Assembly: GCF_006717075.1 (NCBI RefSeq)
Contig: NZ_VFQC01000001.1
Span: 682,001-746,000, forward strand
Direction of reading: 5' to 3'
Source of the DNA: Haloactinospora alba
GTDB lineage: Bacteria > Actinomycetota > Actinomycetes > Streptosporangiales > Streptosporangiaceae
DNA: 64,000 bases
The notes beneath the pieces were generated by a model. That model worked only from the letters and a program-made list of their open reading frames with translations. It was not told the origin of the DNA and searched no databases. The position numbers and the translations under genes were made by a program. Below, piece by piece: positions 16,077 to 24,536 of this stretch. The stretch's first letter is position 1, and each line of letters begins with the position of its first letter.

Positions 16077-17789
16077 ATGCCGCTTCTGCAGACCAGCACT
16101 GCGGAGCGCCTCAGTGGGCTGCGCGAATGGCAGCGTGAGGCGTTCGACGAGTACTTCCGGCGGGAACCACGGGACTTCCTGGCCGTCGCCACCCCGGGAG
16201 CGGGGAAGACCACGTTCGCGCTGACACTCGCCAGCGAACTCCTCGCCCGGCACACGGTGCGCTCGATCACCATCGTCTGCCCCACCGAACACCTCAAGAA
16301 GCAGTGGTCGGAGGCCGCGGCCGAGTTCGGGATCGCCATCGACCCCGACTTCAAGAACGGACAGGGGGCGCTCGGCAGGCAGTACCTCGGAGCCGCCGTC
16401 ACCTACGCCCAGGTGGCGGCCCACCCGATGCTGCACCGCAACCGCACCGAGTCCCGCCGCACCCTGGTCATCTTCGACGAGATCCACCACGCGGGAGACG
16501 CCCTCTCGTGGGGAGAGGCGGTGCGTGAGGCTTTCGAGCCGGCGGCGCGGCGGCTCTCCCTGACCGGCACTCCCTTCCGCACGGACGTGAACCCGATCCC
16601 GTTCGTGGACTACGTCCAGGACACGAACGGGGTGCGCCGGTGCTCGTGGGATTACAGTTACGGTTACGCGCCGGCGCTGGGTGACGGGGTGGTGCGTCCC
16701 GTCATCTTCATGGCCTACTCCGGGGAGATGCGGTGGCGTACCAAGGCCGGGGACGAGCTCGCCGCCCGGCTGGGGGAACCGCTCACCCAGGACGAGCTTT
16801 CCCAGGCCTGGCAGGCCGCCCTCGACCCCAAGGGCGACTGGATCAAGAAGGTCCTGGCGGCGGCCGACCGCCGACTGACCGAAGTGCGCAACTCCACGCC
16901 GGACGCGGGCGGGCTGGTGGTCGCCAGTGACCATGAGAACGCCCGCGCCTATGCGCGCATCCTCCGGGAGATCACGGGCTACGGCGCCACGGTCGTGCTC
17001 TCCGACGACCCCATGGCCAGCCAGAAGATCAAACAGTTCTCCCAGTCCCGCGACCGGTGGATGGTGGCGGTGCGGATGGTGTCGGAAGGGGTGGACGTGC
17101 CCCGGCTCATGGTCGGGGTCTACGCCACCTCGACCAGTACCGCCCTGTTCTTCGCCCAGGTCGTCGGGCGTTTCGTCCGAATGCGCCGGCGGGGGGAGGT
17201 CGCCTCGATCTTCCTCCCCTCGGTCCCCACCCTGCTCGAGTACGCCGGGGAGATGGAACGCGAACGCGACCACGCGTTGGACCGGCCGATGCGGGAGGGG
17301 GAGCTCGAGCCGGACGACGAGCTCGACGAGGCGAATAAGAAACGCGACACGCCCGACGCCGGTGAGGAGCTTCCGTTCGAGACGATGGAGGCCTCGGCCG
17401 AGTTCGACCGTGCCCTGTACGAGGGTTCCGAGTTCGGTGGGGACGCGCCCGACTCCCCGGAGGAGGAGGACTTCCTCGGACTTCCCGGCCTGCTGGAGCC
17501 GGAACAGGTGTCACAACTGCTGCGGAAGCGCAAGGCCGACCAGCAGGCCAGCGAGCGCAAGCCGCCCCAGGAACCCCAACAGCCCCCCGACCACCAGGTC
17601 CTCGCGGAGCTGCGCAAGGAGCTGAACAGCCTGGTCGGCGCCTGGCACCACCGCACCGGCCGCCCGCACGGCATGATCCACAACGAGCTGCGTCAGACGT
17701 GCGGAGGCCCGCCCATCGCGCAGGCCTCCGCGGACGAGATCCGACAGCGGATCGCCAAGATCCGCGCATGGGCGACCGGCAACAGGTGA
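16077..17789 (+). CDS. DEAD/DEAH-box (SF2) helicase
   Basis: This 570-residue ATPase has helicase motifs in order: Q/motif I region LREWQREAFDEYF and ATPGAGKTT (about 37-45), motif II DEIHH, motif III SLTGTPFR, motif V VRMVSEGVDVPRLMVGVYAT and motif VI QVVGRFVRMR. A long acidic/polar C-terminal extension (about 400-570) with LLRKRKADQQASERKPPQEPQQPP is not a known catalytic part. It resembles the XPB/ComFA-like single-protein SF2 helicases common in actinomycetes, probably acting in DNA or RNA remodelling. The substrate is unknown. The start is taken at the ATG after the structured leader. Confidence 0.9.
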   Translation: MPLLQTSTAERLSGLREWQREAFDEYFRREPRDFLAVATPGAGKTTFALTLASELLARHTVRSITIVCPTEHLKKQWSEAAAEFGIAIDPDFKNGQGALGRQYLGAAVTYAQVAAHPMLHRNRTESRRTLVIFDEIHHAGDALSWGEAVREAFEPAARRLSLTGTPFRTDVNPIPFVDYVQDTNGVRRCSWDYSYGYAPALGDGVVRPVIFMAYSGEMRWRTKAGDELAARLGEPLTQDELSQAWQAALDPKGDWIKKVLAAADRRLTEVRNSTPDAGGLVVASDHENARAYARILREITGYGATVVLSDDPMASQKIKQFSQSRDRWMVAVRMVSEGVDVPRLMVGVYATSTSTALFFAQVVGRFVRMRRRGEVASIFLPSVPTLLEYAGEMERERDHALDRPMREGELEPDDELDEANKKRDTPDAGEELPFETMEASAEFDRALYEGSEFGGDAPDSPEEEDFLGLPGLLEPEQVSQLLRKRKADQQASERKPPQEPQQPPDHQVLAELRKELNSLVGAWHHRTGRPHGMIHNELRQTCGGPPIAQASADEIRQRIAKIRAWATGNR

Positions 17790-17866
17790 ACCGGACGTCC
17801 CGGTTCCGCCGTTCCGTGGGAAGAGCGTGTCACTGTTAACGTTTCCCGCTCATTCGACTACTTTCC

Positions 17867-18817
17867 GTGTTCATGCTGGATGGTGCTCGGGAACGTGGGG
17901 GAAGCGGCATCCGCCGGCGGTACGTCCACGGCCTCGCCGCGCTTCTGGCGCTGCTGGCTCTCACGGCCCCACCAGAGCCCCCCGTGGAGAGCGCGGAGAC
18001 GCCGTGCGCTCCGGCCGGGCGCAGCGACAGCGCCACCGGTCCGTCCCCGCACGCGGCGGACACCCTCGACCCGCAGCGAGCCGCCGAGTTCGAACGCCGT
18101 CTGCGCGCCCGAAGCCTTCCCCAGGGGGCCGGGAACCCTGCGAGCGGGCTGACCGTGGTCCCGGTCGCGGTGCATGTCATCTCCGCCGAGGACGGGTCCG
18201 GTGACCTCGACCGCGCCACGGTGGGAGCCCAACTCGAACTGATGAACACGGCGTACAGCGGCGGCCGCGGCGGCGCGGACACGGGGTTCCGGTTCCGGCT
18301 GGTGGACGTGACACGCACCCAACGGGAAGCGTGGTTCACCAACCTCACGGCCCGCAGCGAGACGGTCACCGGGGAGCTTCGCACGGGCGGCCCGGAGACG
18401 CTCAACCTCTACACCGCGAACCTGGGCGGGGACGTGCTCGGACACGCCACCTTCCCCCAGGAGTACGCCGAGAACGCGACAGCGGACGGGGTCATGGTCG
18501 ACTACCGCACGATGCCGGGCCAGGGGTGGGAACGGTTCGGGCGCGGGATGACGGCGGTGCACGAGGTCGGGCACTGGATGGGACTGTTCCACACGTTCCA
18601 GAACGGCTGCTCCGCTCCCGGCGACTACGTGGACGACACCCCCTACGAGCGCGAACCGGCACGGGGCTGCCCGGCGGAACGCGACACGTGCCCCGACCGG
18701 AGGGGGAAGGACCCCGTCACCAACATCATGAACTACAGCGACGACGCGTGCCTCACCCACTTCACTCCCGGCCAGGGGGAACGCATGGCCCAGCACTGGT
18801 CCGCGTTCCGTGCCTAG
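17867..18817 (+). CDS. Secreted M43-family zinc metalloprotease
   Basis: This 316-residue pappalysin-like protease has an N-terminal hydrophobic segment (YVHGLAALLALLALTAPP) acting as signal peptide. The zinc-binding HEVGHWMGLFHTF is near residue 231. A Met-turn lies in NIMNYSDDACLTHFTPGQ. Cysteines near the active site (NGCSAPGDYVDDTPYE, RGCPAERDTCPD) match the family. It is an extracellular peptidase of unknown target. The start is uncertain: GTG 17867 or ATG 17873, with no good ribosome-binding site. Confidence 0.88.
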   Translation: MFMLDGARERGGSGIRRRYVHGLAALLALLALTAPPEPPVESAETPCAPAGRSDSATGPSPHAADTLDPQRAAEFERRLRARSLPQGAGNPASGLTVVPVAVHVISAEDGSGDLDRATVGAQLELMNTAYSGGRGGADTGFRFRLVDVTRTQREAWFTNLTARSETVTGELRTGGPETLNLYTANLGGDVLGHATFPQEYAENATADGVMVDYRTMPGQGWERFGRGMTAVHEVGHWMGLFHTFQNGCSAPGDYVDDTPYEREPARGCPAERDTCPDRRGKDPVTNIMNYSDDACLTHFTPGQGERMAQHWSAFRA

Positions 18818-18973
18818 GCCCCGGCTCGTGGGGACGGGCGTCCACCGGACGGGCCCGGCAACCAGCCCGGAAACGCAACCGCCGGTAGGGCGGGGGAACC
18901 GGCCCCGGGAGTCGGGGCCCGTCCGGGCCGGAACCGGGCCGGGGCACCCTCCCGCACGGTTAACCTGGAAACC

Positions 18974-19984
18974 ATGGGAGCGACGACCACCTACCTGACC
19001 GGTATCCAGACATCGGGTGAACCCCACATCGGCAACTACATCGGCGCGATCAAACCCGCGCTGGCCGCGGCGGGGGCACACGAGACGCTGTACTTCCTCG
19101 CCGACTACCACTCGCTCAACTCGGTCAAGGACCCCGCGAAACTGCGGCACGACATCCGGGCGGTCGCTTCCACCTGGCTCGCCTGCGGACTCGACCCGCA
19201 GCGCACCATCCTCTACCGGCAGTCGAGCATCCCCGAGGTGTTCGAGCTGTCGGTGATCCTCGCCAACGTCACCCCGAAGGGGCTGATGAACCGCGCCCAC
19301 GCCTACAAGGCCGCGCGCGACCGGAACGCCGCGGCAGGAGTCGAGGACCTCGACGCCGGGGTCAACATGGGGCTGTTCAACTACCCCATCCTGATGGCGG
19401 CCGACATCCTCATCATGGAGACCGACTACGTACCCGTGGGGCGGGACCAGGCACAGCACATCGAGTACGCCGCCGACATCGCCCAGTCCTTCAACCACCT
19501 CTACGGGGACACCTACCGTTTCCCGATCCCCGAGGGCGACTTCCCCCAGGGCGACGCGAGCGTCCTGCCCGGAACCGACGGGCAGAAGATGAGCAAGTCC
19601 TACGACAACCACATTCCCCTCTTCCTTCCGGAGAACAAGCTCAAGAAGCTGGTCCGGCGCATCCCGACGGACTCCACCCCGGTCGAGGAGCCCAAGGACC
19701 CCGACTCCTCGGTCCCGTTCCAGCTCCTCGCCCAGTTCGCGTCGGCGGAGCACACCGCGTCCGTCCGCGCGCGGCTCGAAGCCGGCGGCATGGGATGGGG
19801 CGAGCTGAAGAACGAACTGTTCGACACGCTCAACACCGAGTTCGCTCCGATGCGCGCCCGTTACGATGAGCTCATGAGTCCCGACAGCGACCTCGACGCC
19901 ATCCTCGAGGACGGGGCGCGGCGCGCGCGGGAACGCGCCCGTCGGGTCCTCGCCCAGGTGCGCTCCGCTGTCGGGATGGCCTGA
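18974..19984 (+). CDS. trpS: Tryptophan--tRNA ligase
   Basis: This 336-residue class I aminoacyl-tRNA synthetase charges tRNA-Trp. The HIGH-type motif is PHIGNYIG near residue 16 and the KMSKS motif is DGQKMSKSYDN near 205. MAADILIMETDYVPVGRDQAQHIE is the typical Trp/AMP-binding segment. Length is standard for the bacterial enzyme. The ribosome-binding site is weak (TGGAAACC). The gene stands alone between a secreted protease and an FkbM methyltransferase. Confidence 0.97.
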   Translation: MGATTTYLTGIQTSGEPHIGNYIGAIKPALAAAGAHETLYFLADYHSLNSVKDPAKLRHDIRAVASTWLACGLDPQRTILYRQSSIPEVFELSVILANVTPKGLMNRAHAYKAARDRNAAAGVEDLDAGVNMGLFNYPILMAADILIMETDYVPVGRDQAQHIEYAADIAQSFNHLYGDTYRFPIPEGDFPQGDASVLPGTDGQKMSKSYDNHIPLFLPENKLKKLVRRIPTDSTPVEEPKDPDSSVPFQLLAQFASAEHTASVRARLEAGGMGWGELKNELFDTLNTEFAPMRARYDELMSPDSDLDAILEDGARRARERARRVLAQVRSAVGMA

Positions 19985-20101
19985 ACGGGAACACCGGCCC
20001 GTCACCGGAAAACGCCGTCGTGCCCGGCACCAACGGCGATGCGGATCCCTCCGGGGCGGGTGTGCTCCTCGCCGACCCGACCCCGCCTGGAGGCGCGCTG
20101 T

Positions 20102-20866
20102 ATGTTCCCTCCCCGTGCTCGTGGCCGAACGGGCGATCCGCGGCTGCGCGCGCTCGCCGCCGCGCTCCGCTGGCTGGCTCCACGCGCGTTCTTCGTCGAG
20201 ACCGAGGTCCGGGGGATCAGCACCGTGGTGCGGCCGGGGGACGTGTGCCTCGACATCGGCGCCAAACACGGGCTGTACACCTTCACGCTCGCTGACCTGG
20301 CCGGCCCCGGGGGAGCCGTGTACGCGGTCGAGCCCCTGCACGATCCGGTACGGGTGTTGCGTTCCGGTGTCCGACTGCTCGGTGCGGGCAACGTCCGGGT
20401 GGTCCGGTGCGCCCTCGGGCGCGAGAGCGAGAGCGCGACGATGAGCCTGCCGACGCGCCGCGGCCGTCCGGTGCACGGGCGCGCCTACCTCACGAGCGGC
20501 GCGCACGGGCCGGGACCCAACGCGGAGTTCTCCGGGCAACGTCGGGTCACGACCGCCGTCACCACTCTGGACAGTCTGTGCCGGGACCACGGCATCACCC
20601 GCGTCGACTTCGTCAAGGCCGATGTCGAGGGCGCCGAGGCGGCGATGCTGGACGGCGGGCAGGAGGTCCTGTCGCGGCACCGGCCCGCCCTCATGCTGGA
20701 GATCGAGGAACGGCACCTGGCGAAGTACGGCGACTCGGTCGCGTCGGTCACCGACCGTCTGCGGAACCTGGGCTACCGGATGCGGGTGTGGCACCGGGGG
20801 CGGTGGCGTCCGGTGGACAGCGTCACCGCGGCCCACCGGAACTACCTCTTCCTGCCCGAACGGTGA
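20102..20866 (+). CDS. FkbM-family SAM-dependent methyltransferase
   Basis: This 254-residue methyltransferase has the SAM loop VCLDIGAKHGLYT, YAVEPLHDPVR, the FkbM hallmark VDFVKADVEGAEAAMLDGG and LMLEIEERHLAKYG. FkbM enzymes usually O-methylate sugars or secondary metabolites. No glycan or natural-product genes adjoin it, so the substrate is unknown. The ATG at 20102 is chosen because GGAGG lies 8 nt upstream; earlier in-frame starts have no such site. The gene is convergent with pncA. Confidence 0.87.
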   Translation: MFPPRARGRTGDPRLRALAAALRWLAPRAFFVETEVRGISTVVRPGDVCLDIGAKHGLYTFTLADLAGPGGAVYAVEPLHDPVRVLRSGVRLLGAGNVRVVRCALGRESESATMSLPTRRGRPVHGRAYLTSGAHGPGPNAEFSGQRRVTTAVTTLDSLCRDHGITRVDFVKADVEGAEAAMLDGGQEVLSRHRPALMLEIEERHLAKYGDSVASVTDRLRNLGYRMRVWHRGRWRPVDSVTAAHRNYLFLPER

Positions 20867-20893
20867 GCATCCGCCCGAGACACGCTCCCGGCC

Positions 20894-21469
20894 TCAGCCG
20901 GCCACGACGGGTTCGCCCTCGAGAGCGACCCCGCCGCCGCCCAGGTCGGTGAGCGCGGAGTCCGTGGTCTCCCGGGAGACCCCCGCTGTCATGCCGAGCA
21001 GCACCCGGGTGCCGAACCCGGCCGCGGAGGCGTCCAGCGCGGTGGCGCGCACGCAGTAGTCCGTGGCGATCCCGACCACGTCAACGTCGGTGACGTCCCG
21101 GTCCCGCAGCCACTGTTCCAGCTTCTGCCCCTGTTCGTTGGTGCCTTCGAACCCGCTGTACCCCGAGGAGTACTGTCCCTTGCGGAACACCTCCTCCACG
21201 TGCGTGGTGTCGAAGTCGGGGTGGAACTCGGCGCCGGTGGTTCCGGCGACACAGTGTCGGGGCCAGCTCACCACGAAGTCCGGCTGCTCGGAGAAGTGCT
21301 CTCCGGGGTCGATGTGGTGGTCGCACGTGGCGGCCACGTGCGCGTAGTCCGCACGGTGTTCGGTGAGGAAGCGGGAGACCGCGGCGGCCACCCCGCTGCC
21401 TCCCGACACGCCCATACTTCCGCCCTCGCAGAAGTCGTTCTGCACGTCGACGACCAACAGAGCCTTCAA
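20894..21469 (-). CDS. pncA: Nicotinamidase
   Basis: This 191-residue isochorismatase-fold amidase converts nicotinamide to nicotinate for NAD salvage. Catalytic Asp is in VVDVQNDF near residue 8, Lys in FRKGQYSS and Cys in GIATDYCVRATA. The metal-site region is CDHHIDPGEHF. The start is TTG at 21469: GGAGGGAG lies just upstream and conserved sequence begins exactly there; longer in-frame starts would run back into pncB. It sits 19 bp after pncB, so the two salvage steps are co-expressed. Confidence 0.93.
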   Translation of the reverse strand: MKALLVVDVQNDFCEGGSMGVSGGSGVAAAVSRFLTEHRADYAHVAATCDHHIDPGEHFSEQPDFVVSWPRHCVAGTTGAEFHPDFDTTHVEEVFRKGQYSSGYSGFEGTNEQGQKLEQWLRDRDVTDVDVVGIATDYCVRATALDASAAGFGTRVLLGMTAGVSRETTDSALTDLGGGGVALEGEPVVAG

Positions 21470-21488
21470 TTCGTTCTCCCTCCGCGCG

Positions 21489-22805
21489 TCAGTTGTGAAC
21501 GCGCTCCTCGAAGTGGGTGGGAATCGCCGGTTCACCGCGGGACATCTGCTGCGCCGTCACCGGGAGCTCCTCCACGGAGCGGGCGTGGCGCTTGCGAGCG
21601 TCGTCCAGCGGCTCCCCGCCCACGATCTCGCCCTCGTGCACCAGGCGCCGCATCAGCGGCCGGGTCAGCGGTGTGGACTCGGGCTCGTGCTCGTGGACGA
21701 GTTCGGCGGTGGCGGTTCCGGAGTCGTCCAGGCTCCGGGAGCTCCACTTGCGGCCCCCCTTGCTGGGTTTGCCCACCGAGCGCTTGGCGACGGGCTCGAG
21801 CGGGGAGTCGGGTGAGGTGCCCCGGGCGCGGGCGACGAGCTTGTACACCAGCGACGCGGTCGGCGATCCGGAACCGGTGACGAGCGCGGTCCCGACGCCG
21901 TACCCGTCGACAGGGGCGATCGCCAGTGCCTGGATGGCGTACTCGTCCAGGTCACCGGTGACCACGATCCGGGTTTCGGTGGCGTCGTTGCGGTCGAGCT
22001 GTTGCCGCAGCCGCGAGGTGAGCAGCGCGAGGTCCCCGGAGTCGACCCGTACCCCGCCCAGTTGTGGTCCGGCGAGTTCGATCCCGGAACGTACCGCCCG
22101 CTCCACGTCGAAGGTGTCCACCAGTAGCGTGGTTCCGGAACCGAGCGATTCGAGCTGCGCCGCGAACGCGTGCCGCTCGCTGTCGTGCAGGAGCACGAAC
22201 GAGTGGGCACTGGTTCCCGCCGTGGGGATGCCGTAGCGCCGTCCCGCCTCGAGGTTGGACGTGCTGGCGAAACCGGTGAGGTAGGCGGCGCGGGCGGCAG
22301 CGACCGCGGACATCTCGTGGGTGCGGCGCGACCCCATCTCGATCAGTGGCCGCCCCGCGGCGGCGGTCGCCATACGGGAGGCGGCCGCGGCGATCGCGCA
22401 GTCGTGGTTGTAGATCGAGAGCGCCACGGTCTCCAGGAGCACGGCTTCCGCGAAGGTCCCCTCCACGACGAGGATGGGGGAGCCGGGGAAGTAGCACTCC
22501 CCCTCGCCGTAGCCCCAGATGTCGCCGGAGAACCGGTACTCGGAGAGCCACTGCAGGGTGGAGTCGTCCACGATCGCGGCGTCGGAGAGGTAGTCGAGCG
22601 TCGCCGAGTCGAAGCGGAAGTTCGTCAGGGCGTCCAGGAAACGCCCGGTTCCGGCCACGACCCCGTAACGGCGGTTCTCCGGCAGCCGGCGCGCGAACAT
22701 CTCGAAAACCGTGCGCCGGTGCGCGGCGCCGCTGCGGAGCGCACCCTGCAGCATGGTCAGCTCGTACCGGTCGGTGAGCAGTGCGCTGCTCCAGTCGTCG
22801 TTCAT
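21489..22805 (-). CDS. pncB: Nicotinate phosphoribosyltransferase
   Basis: This 438-residue enzyme joins nicotinate with PRPP to make nicotinate mononucleotide, the step after PncA. Signatures are LLTDRYELTMLQGAL at the N-terminus, the phosphohistidine/active-site region GTSAHSFVLLHDSE, VDTFDVERAVRSGIELAG, GGVRVDSGDLALL and the phosphate-binding loop VTGDLDEYAIQAL. AGGTGGT immediately precedes the ATG at 22805. It lies next to clpS as pncB1 does in M. tuberculosis (Rv1330c/Rv1331). Confidence 0.95.
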   Translation of the reverse strand: MNDDWSSALLTDRYELTMLQGALRSGAAHRRTVFEMFARRLPENRRYGVVAGTGRFLDALTNFRFDSATLDYLSDAAIVDDSTLQWLSEYRFSGDIWGYGEGECYFPGSPILVVEGTFAEAVLLETVALSIYNHDCAIAAAASRMATAAAGRPLIEMGSRRTHEMSAVAAARAAYLTGFASTSNLEAGRRYGIPTAGTSAHSFVLLHDSERHAFAAQLESLGSGTTLLVDTFDVERAVRSGIELAGPQLGGVRVDSGDLALLTSRLRQQLDRNDATETRIVVTGDLDEYAIQALAIAPVDGYGVGTALVTGSGSPTASLVYKLVARARGTSPDSPLEPVAKRSVGKPSKGGRKWSSRSLDDSGTATAELVHEHEPESTPLTRPLMRRLVHEGEIVGGEPLDDARKRHARSVEELPVTAQQMSRGEPAIPTHFEERVHN

Positions 22806-23360
22806 ACCACCTAAGCTTAGTTTGTGACTATGAGTAACAAAATGGGTGCGTGCTCGTAGGCGAACGCTTGGGCGCGTTGTCCCGGCAGTGGGACAATCTC
22901 CCCAACGGGTGCGTTCGACGGAGGACCCGTCCGCGGTGCCCGGAAGGCTCCGCGCACCAACACGTCGTCGGCGGAAGGTGGCAGGATGGCTACCGCTCCC
23001 GTGGCCGCGACCGGGCCGTGTGCGGCCACCGCTCCCGTCCGCCCGGGAAAGCGGACGGGAAACCGCAGTGCGGGGCCCCGCGCGGGGGAAACCCGTGGGA
23101 GGATTCCCGGCGGTGCATCCGGTGACGGTGCCACGGCCCCTCACGGGCGCGAAGGCGGATACCGTGCCGGGTGGCCCGGTGCTCATACCCGCCCGTGCGC
23201 GGTGTGTCCGGGGCACGGCACACCCCCACGGGGGCCGGTCCGCACCAGCGGAGGGCCTGTCGTGCGCCCGTGACGTTCCCGGAGAGTGCGGGGCGCCGCG
23301 GCGAAGGGGCTCGCGGTGCCACACGCCGGACACGCGGCCAGGACACGTCGACACCACGAG
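22806..23360. other. 555-bp gap between divergent pncB and clpS
   Basis: No protein gene is supported; open frames here are Arg/Pro/Gly-rich shadows. The first 50 bp (CTTAGTTTGTGACTATG region) are AT-rich and should contain the pncB promoter. No copy of the NrtR-like palindrome found near nadA was seen here. Confidence 0.4.
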
Positions 23361-23415
23361 AAGGGAGGAGGGCACAGGCTCCCGGACGAGTTCGGGAACC
23401 ACGCCCGACACAACG
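23361..23415 (+). promoter_or_regulatory. Stem-bridged ribosome-binding site, clpS leader
   Basis: AAGGGAGGA (23361-23369) is followed by outer stem GGGC (23370-23373) with GCCC (23403-23406). Inner hairpin is TCCCG/CGGGA (23380-23397). Nine nt then lead to the ATG at 23416. There is no proximal Shine-Dalgarno sequence. TGA overlaps the ATG (ATGA). Confidence 0.5.
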
Positions 23416-23706
23416 ATGACGACGGAACCGGTCGAACTGGAACGGCCGGAGACCGAGGAGGACGTGCGGCCCGACCTTCCCTGGGTCACGATCGTCTGGA
23501 ACGACCCCATCAACCTGATGTCGTACGTGACCTACGTCTTCCAGACCGTCTTCGGCTACTCCAAGAGCAAAGCGCACAAGCTCATGCTGGACGTGCACCA
23601 CAAAGGGCGCGCGGTCGTGTCCAGCGGTTCCCGTGAGGAGATGGAACGCGACGTCTCCACACTGCACGAGTACGGACTGTGGGCCACGCTGCAGCAGGAC
23701 ACGTAG
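23416..23706 (+). CDS. clpS: ATP-dependent Clp protease adaptor ClpS
   Basis: This 96-residue adaptor binds the N-domain of the Clp unfoldase and delivers N-degron substrates. The core [46 protein letters not shown] is textbook ClpS, with the ND-P-LM substrate-pocket segment and conserved MLDVHHKG. The C-terminal [16 protein letters not shown] is the usual actinobacterial end. The next gene is DUF2017, as in M. tuberculosis Rv1331-Rv1332. Translation likely depends on the structured leader. Confidence 0.96.
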   Translation: MTTEPVELERPETEEDVRPDLPWVTIVWNDPINLMSYVTYVFQTVFGYSKSKAHKLMLDVHHKGRAVVSSGSREEMERDVSTLHEYGLWATLQQDT

Positions 23707-23871
23707 GAGCGAGACGTAACCGGACAGCCTCCGGTGAACGGAGAGGTTCCCCGCGCGCAAGCGTCGCCCCCGTCCGGGGGACGGGGCGCGCCCCGCTTCG
23801 TTCCGACCGCATGGGGCCGGACCGTAGGGTAGTGCGCTGCGGTCGCGCTGGGCACGTTGAGACACCACCGG

Positions 23872-23923
23872 AAAGGAGGCGGGCGTTCCCGCGGACTGCG
23901 GGGTTACCACGCCCAACATCCCG
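23872..23923 (+). promoter_or_regulatory. Stem-bridged ribosome-binding site, DUF2017 leader
   Basis: AAAGGAGG (23872-23879) is followed by outer stem GGGCG (23881-23885) with CGCCC (23910-23914). Inner hairpin is CCCGC/GCGGG (23888-23902). Nine nt lead to the ATG at 23924, and ATGA overlaps. The layout is the same as in the clpS leader 500 bp upstream. Confidence 0.52.
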
Positions 23924-24469
23924 ATGACCATTGGCTTCCGTTCGCACCAGAGCGGCGTCGCCATCGAGCTCGACGCCGACGAGGCGGCCGTGCTGCGTTC
24001 CATGGCGACCCTGATCCTGGACCTGGTGGAACCTCCCGCGGAGAAGGACGAGTTCGCCGAACTCGTCGGAATCGGCGGAAACAGCGAGAAACCCGAGGAC
24101 CCGGTGCTCGCGCGGCTGTTCCCGGACGCCTACACCGGGGACAACGAGGCCGCCGGGGACTTCCGCCGTTACACCGAGGACGGGCTGCGTCAGAACAAGC
24201 GTGGCAACGCCGAGGTCATCCTCGCCGACGTCCCCTCCACGGGTGGGACGGTCACCCTGGACGCGGAACGGGCGCACGCCTGGATGAAGTCACTCAACGA
24301 CGTCCGACTCGCCCTCGGCACCCGGATAGGTGCCGACGAGGAGACCTACGAGGCCTACCTGAACGGGGAGAAGCAGAGCAACGAGTCGGACGAGGCCGCC
24401 ATGCACATCTACGACTGGCTCGGAGGGCTCCAGGAGAGCCTGGTACAGGCCCTGCACGGCACGGAGTGA
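23924..24469 (+). CDS. DUF2017 family protein
   Basis: This 181-residue conserved actinobacterial protein (Rv1332-like) of unknown function is predicted cytoplasmic. Visible segments are IELDADEAAVLRSMATLILDLVEPP, DPVLARLFPDAYTGDNEAAGDFRRYTEDGLRQNKRGNAEVIL and RAHAWMKSLNDVRLALGTRIG, mostly helical and acidic. Its fixed place between clpS and the mec-cysO-cysM genes in actinobacteria hints at a role near proteolysis or sulfur transfer, unproven. No transcriptional-regulator motif is obvious. Confidence 0.9.
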   Translation: MTIGFRSHQSGVAIELDADEAAVLRSMATLILDLVEPPAEKDEFAELVGIGGNSEKPEDPVLARLFPDAYTGDNEAAGDFRRYTEDGLRQNKRGNAEVILADVPSTGGTVTLDAERAHAWMKSLNDVRLALGTRIGADEETYEAYLNGEKQSNESDEAAMHIYDWLGGLQESLVQALHGTE

Positions 24470-24488
24470 CGGGAGGGAGCGAAACAAC

Positions 24489-24507
24489 CTACCCAGTGGG
24501 TGGGTAG
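24489..24507. promoter_or_regulatory. Inverted repeat upstream of mec
   Basis: CTACCCA-GTGGG-TGGGTAG is a 7-bp perfect inverted repeat 30 bp before the mec start and 20 bp after the DUF2017 stop. It could be an operator for the cysteine cluster or an attenuating hairpin. Confidence 0.4.
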
Positions 24508-24536
24508 GGATATTCTCTCGGCTACGCTGAGGGCCA

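Noticed and set aside
15739-16077. Open frame with AAGGGAGG and GTG start ending in TGATG at the helicase
   Set aside because: Arg/Pro-rich, no homology recognised; kept only as part of the leader question.
17858-20836. 992-residue open frame on the minus strand across the M43 protease, trpS and FkbM genes
   Set aside because: It is the mirror of three well-supported plus-strand genes in GC-rich DNA; its residues are Arg/Gly/Val/His-rich and match no family.
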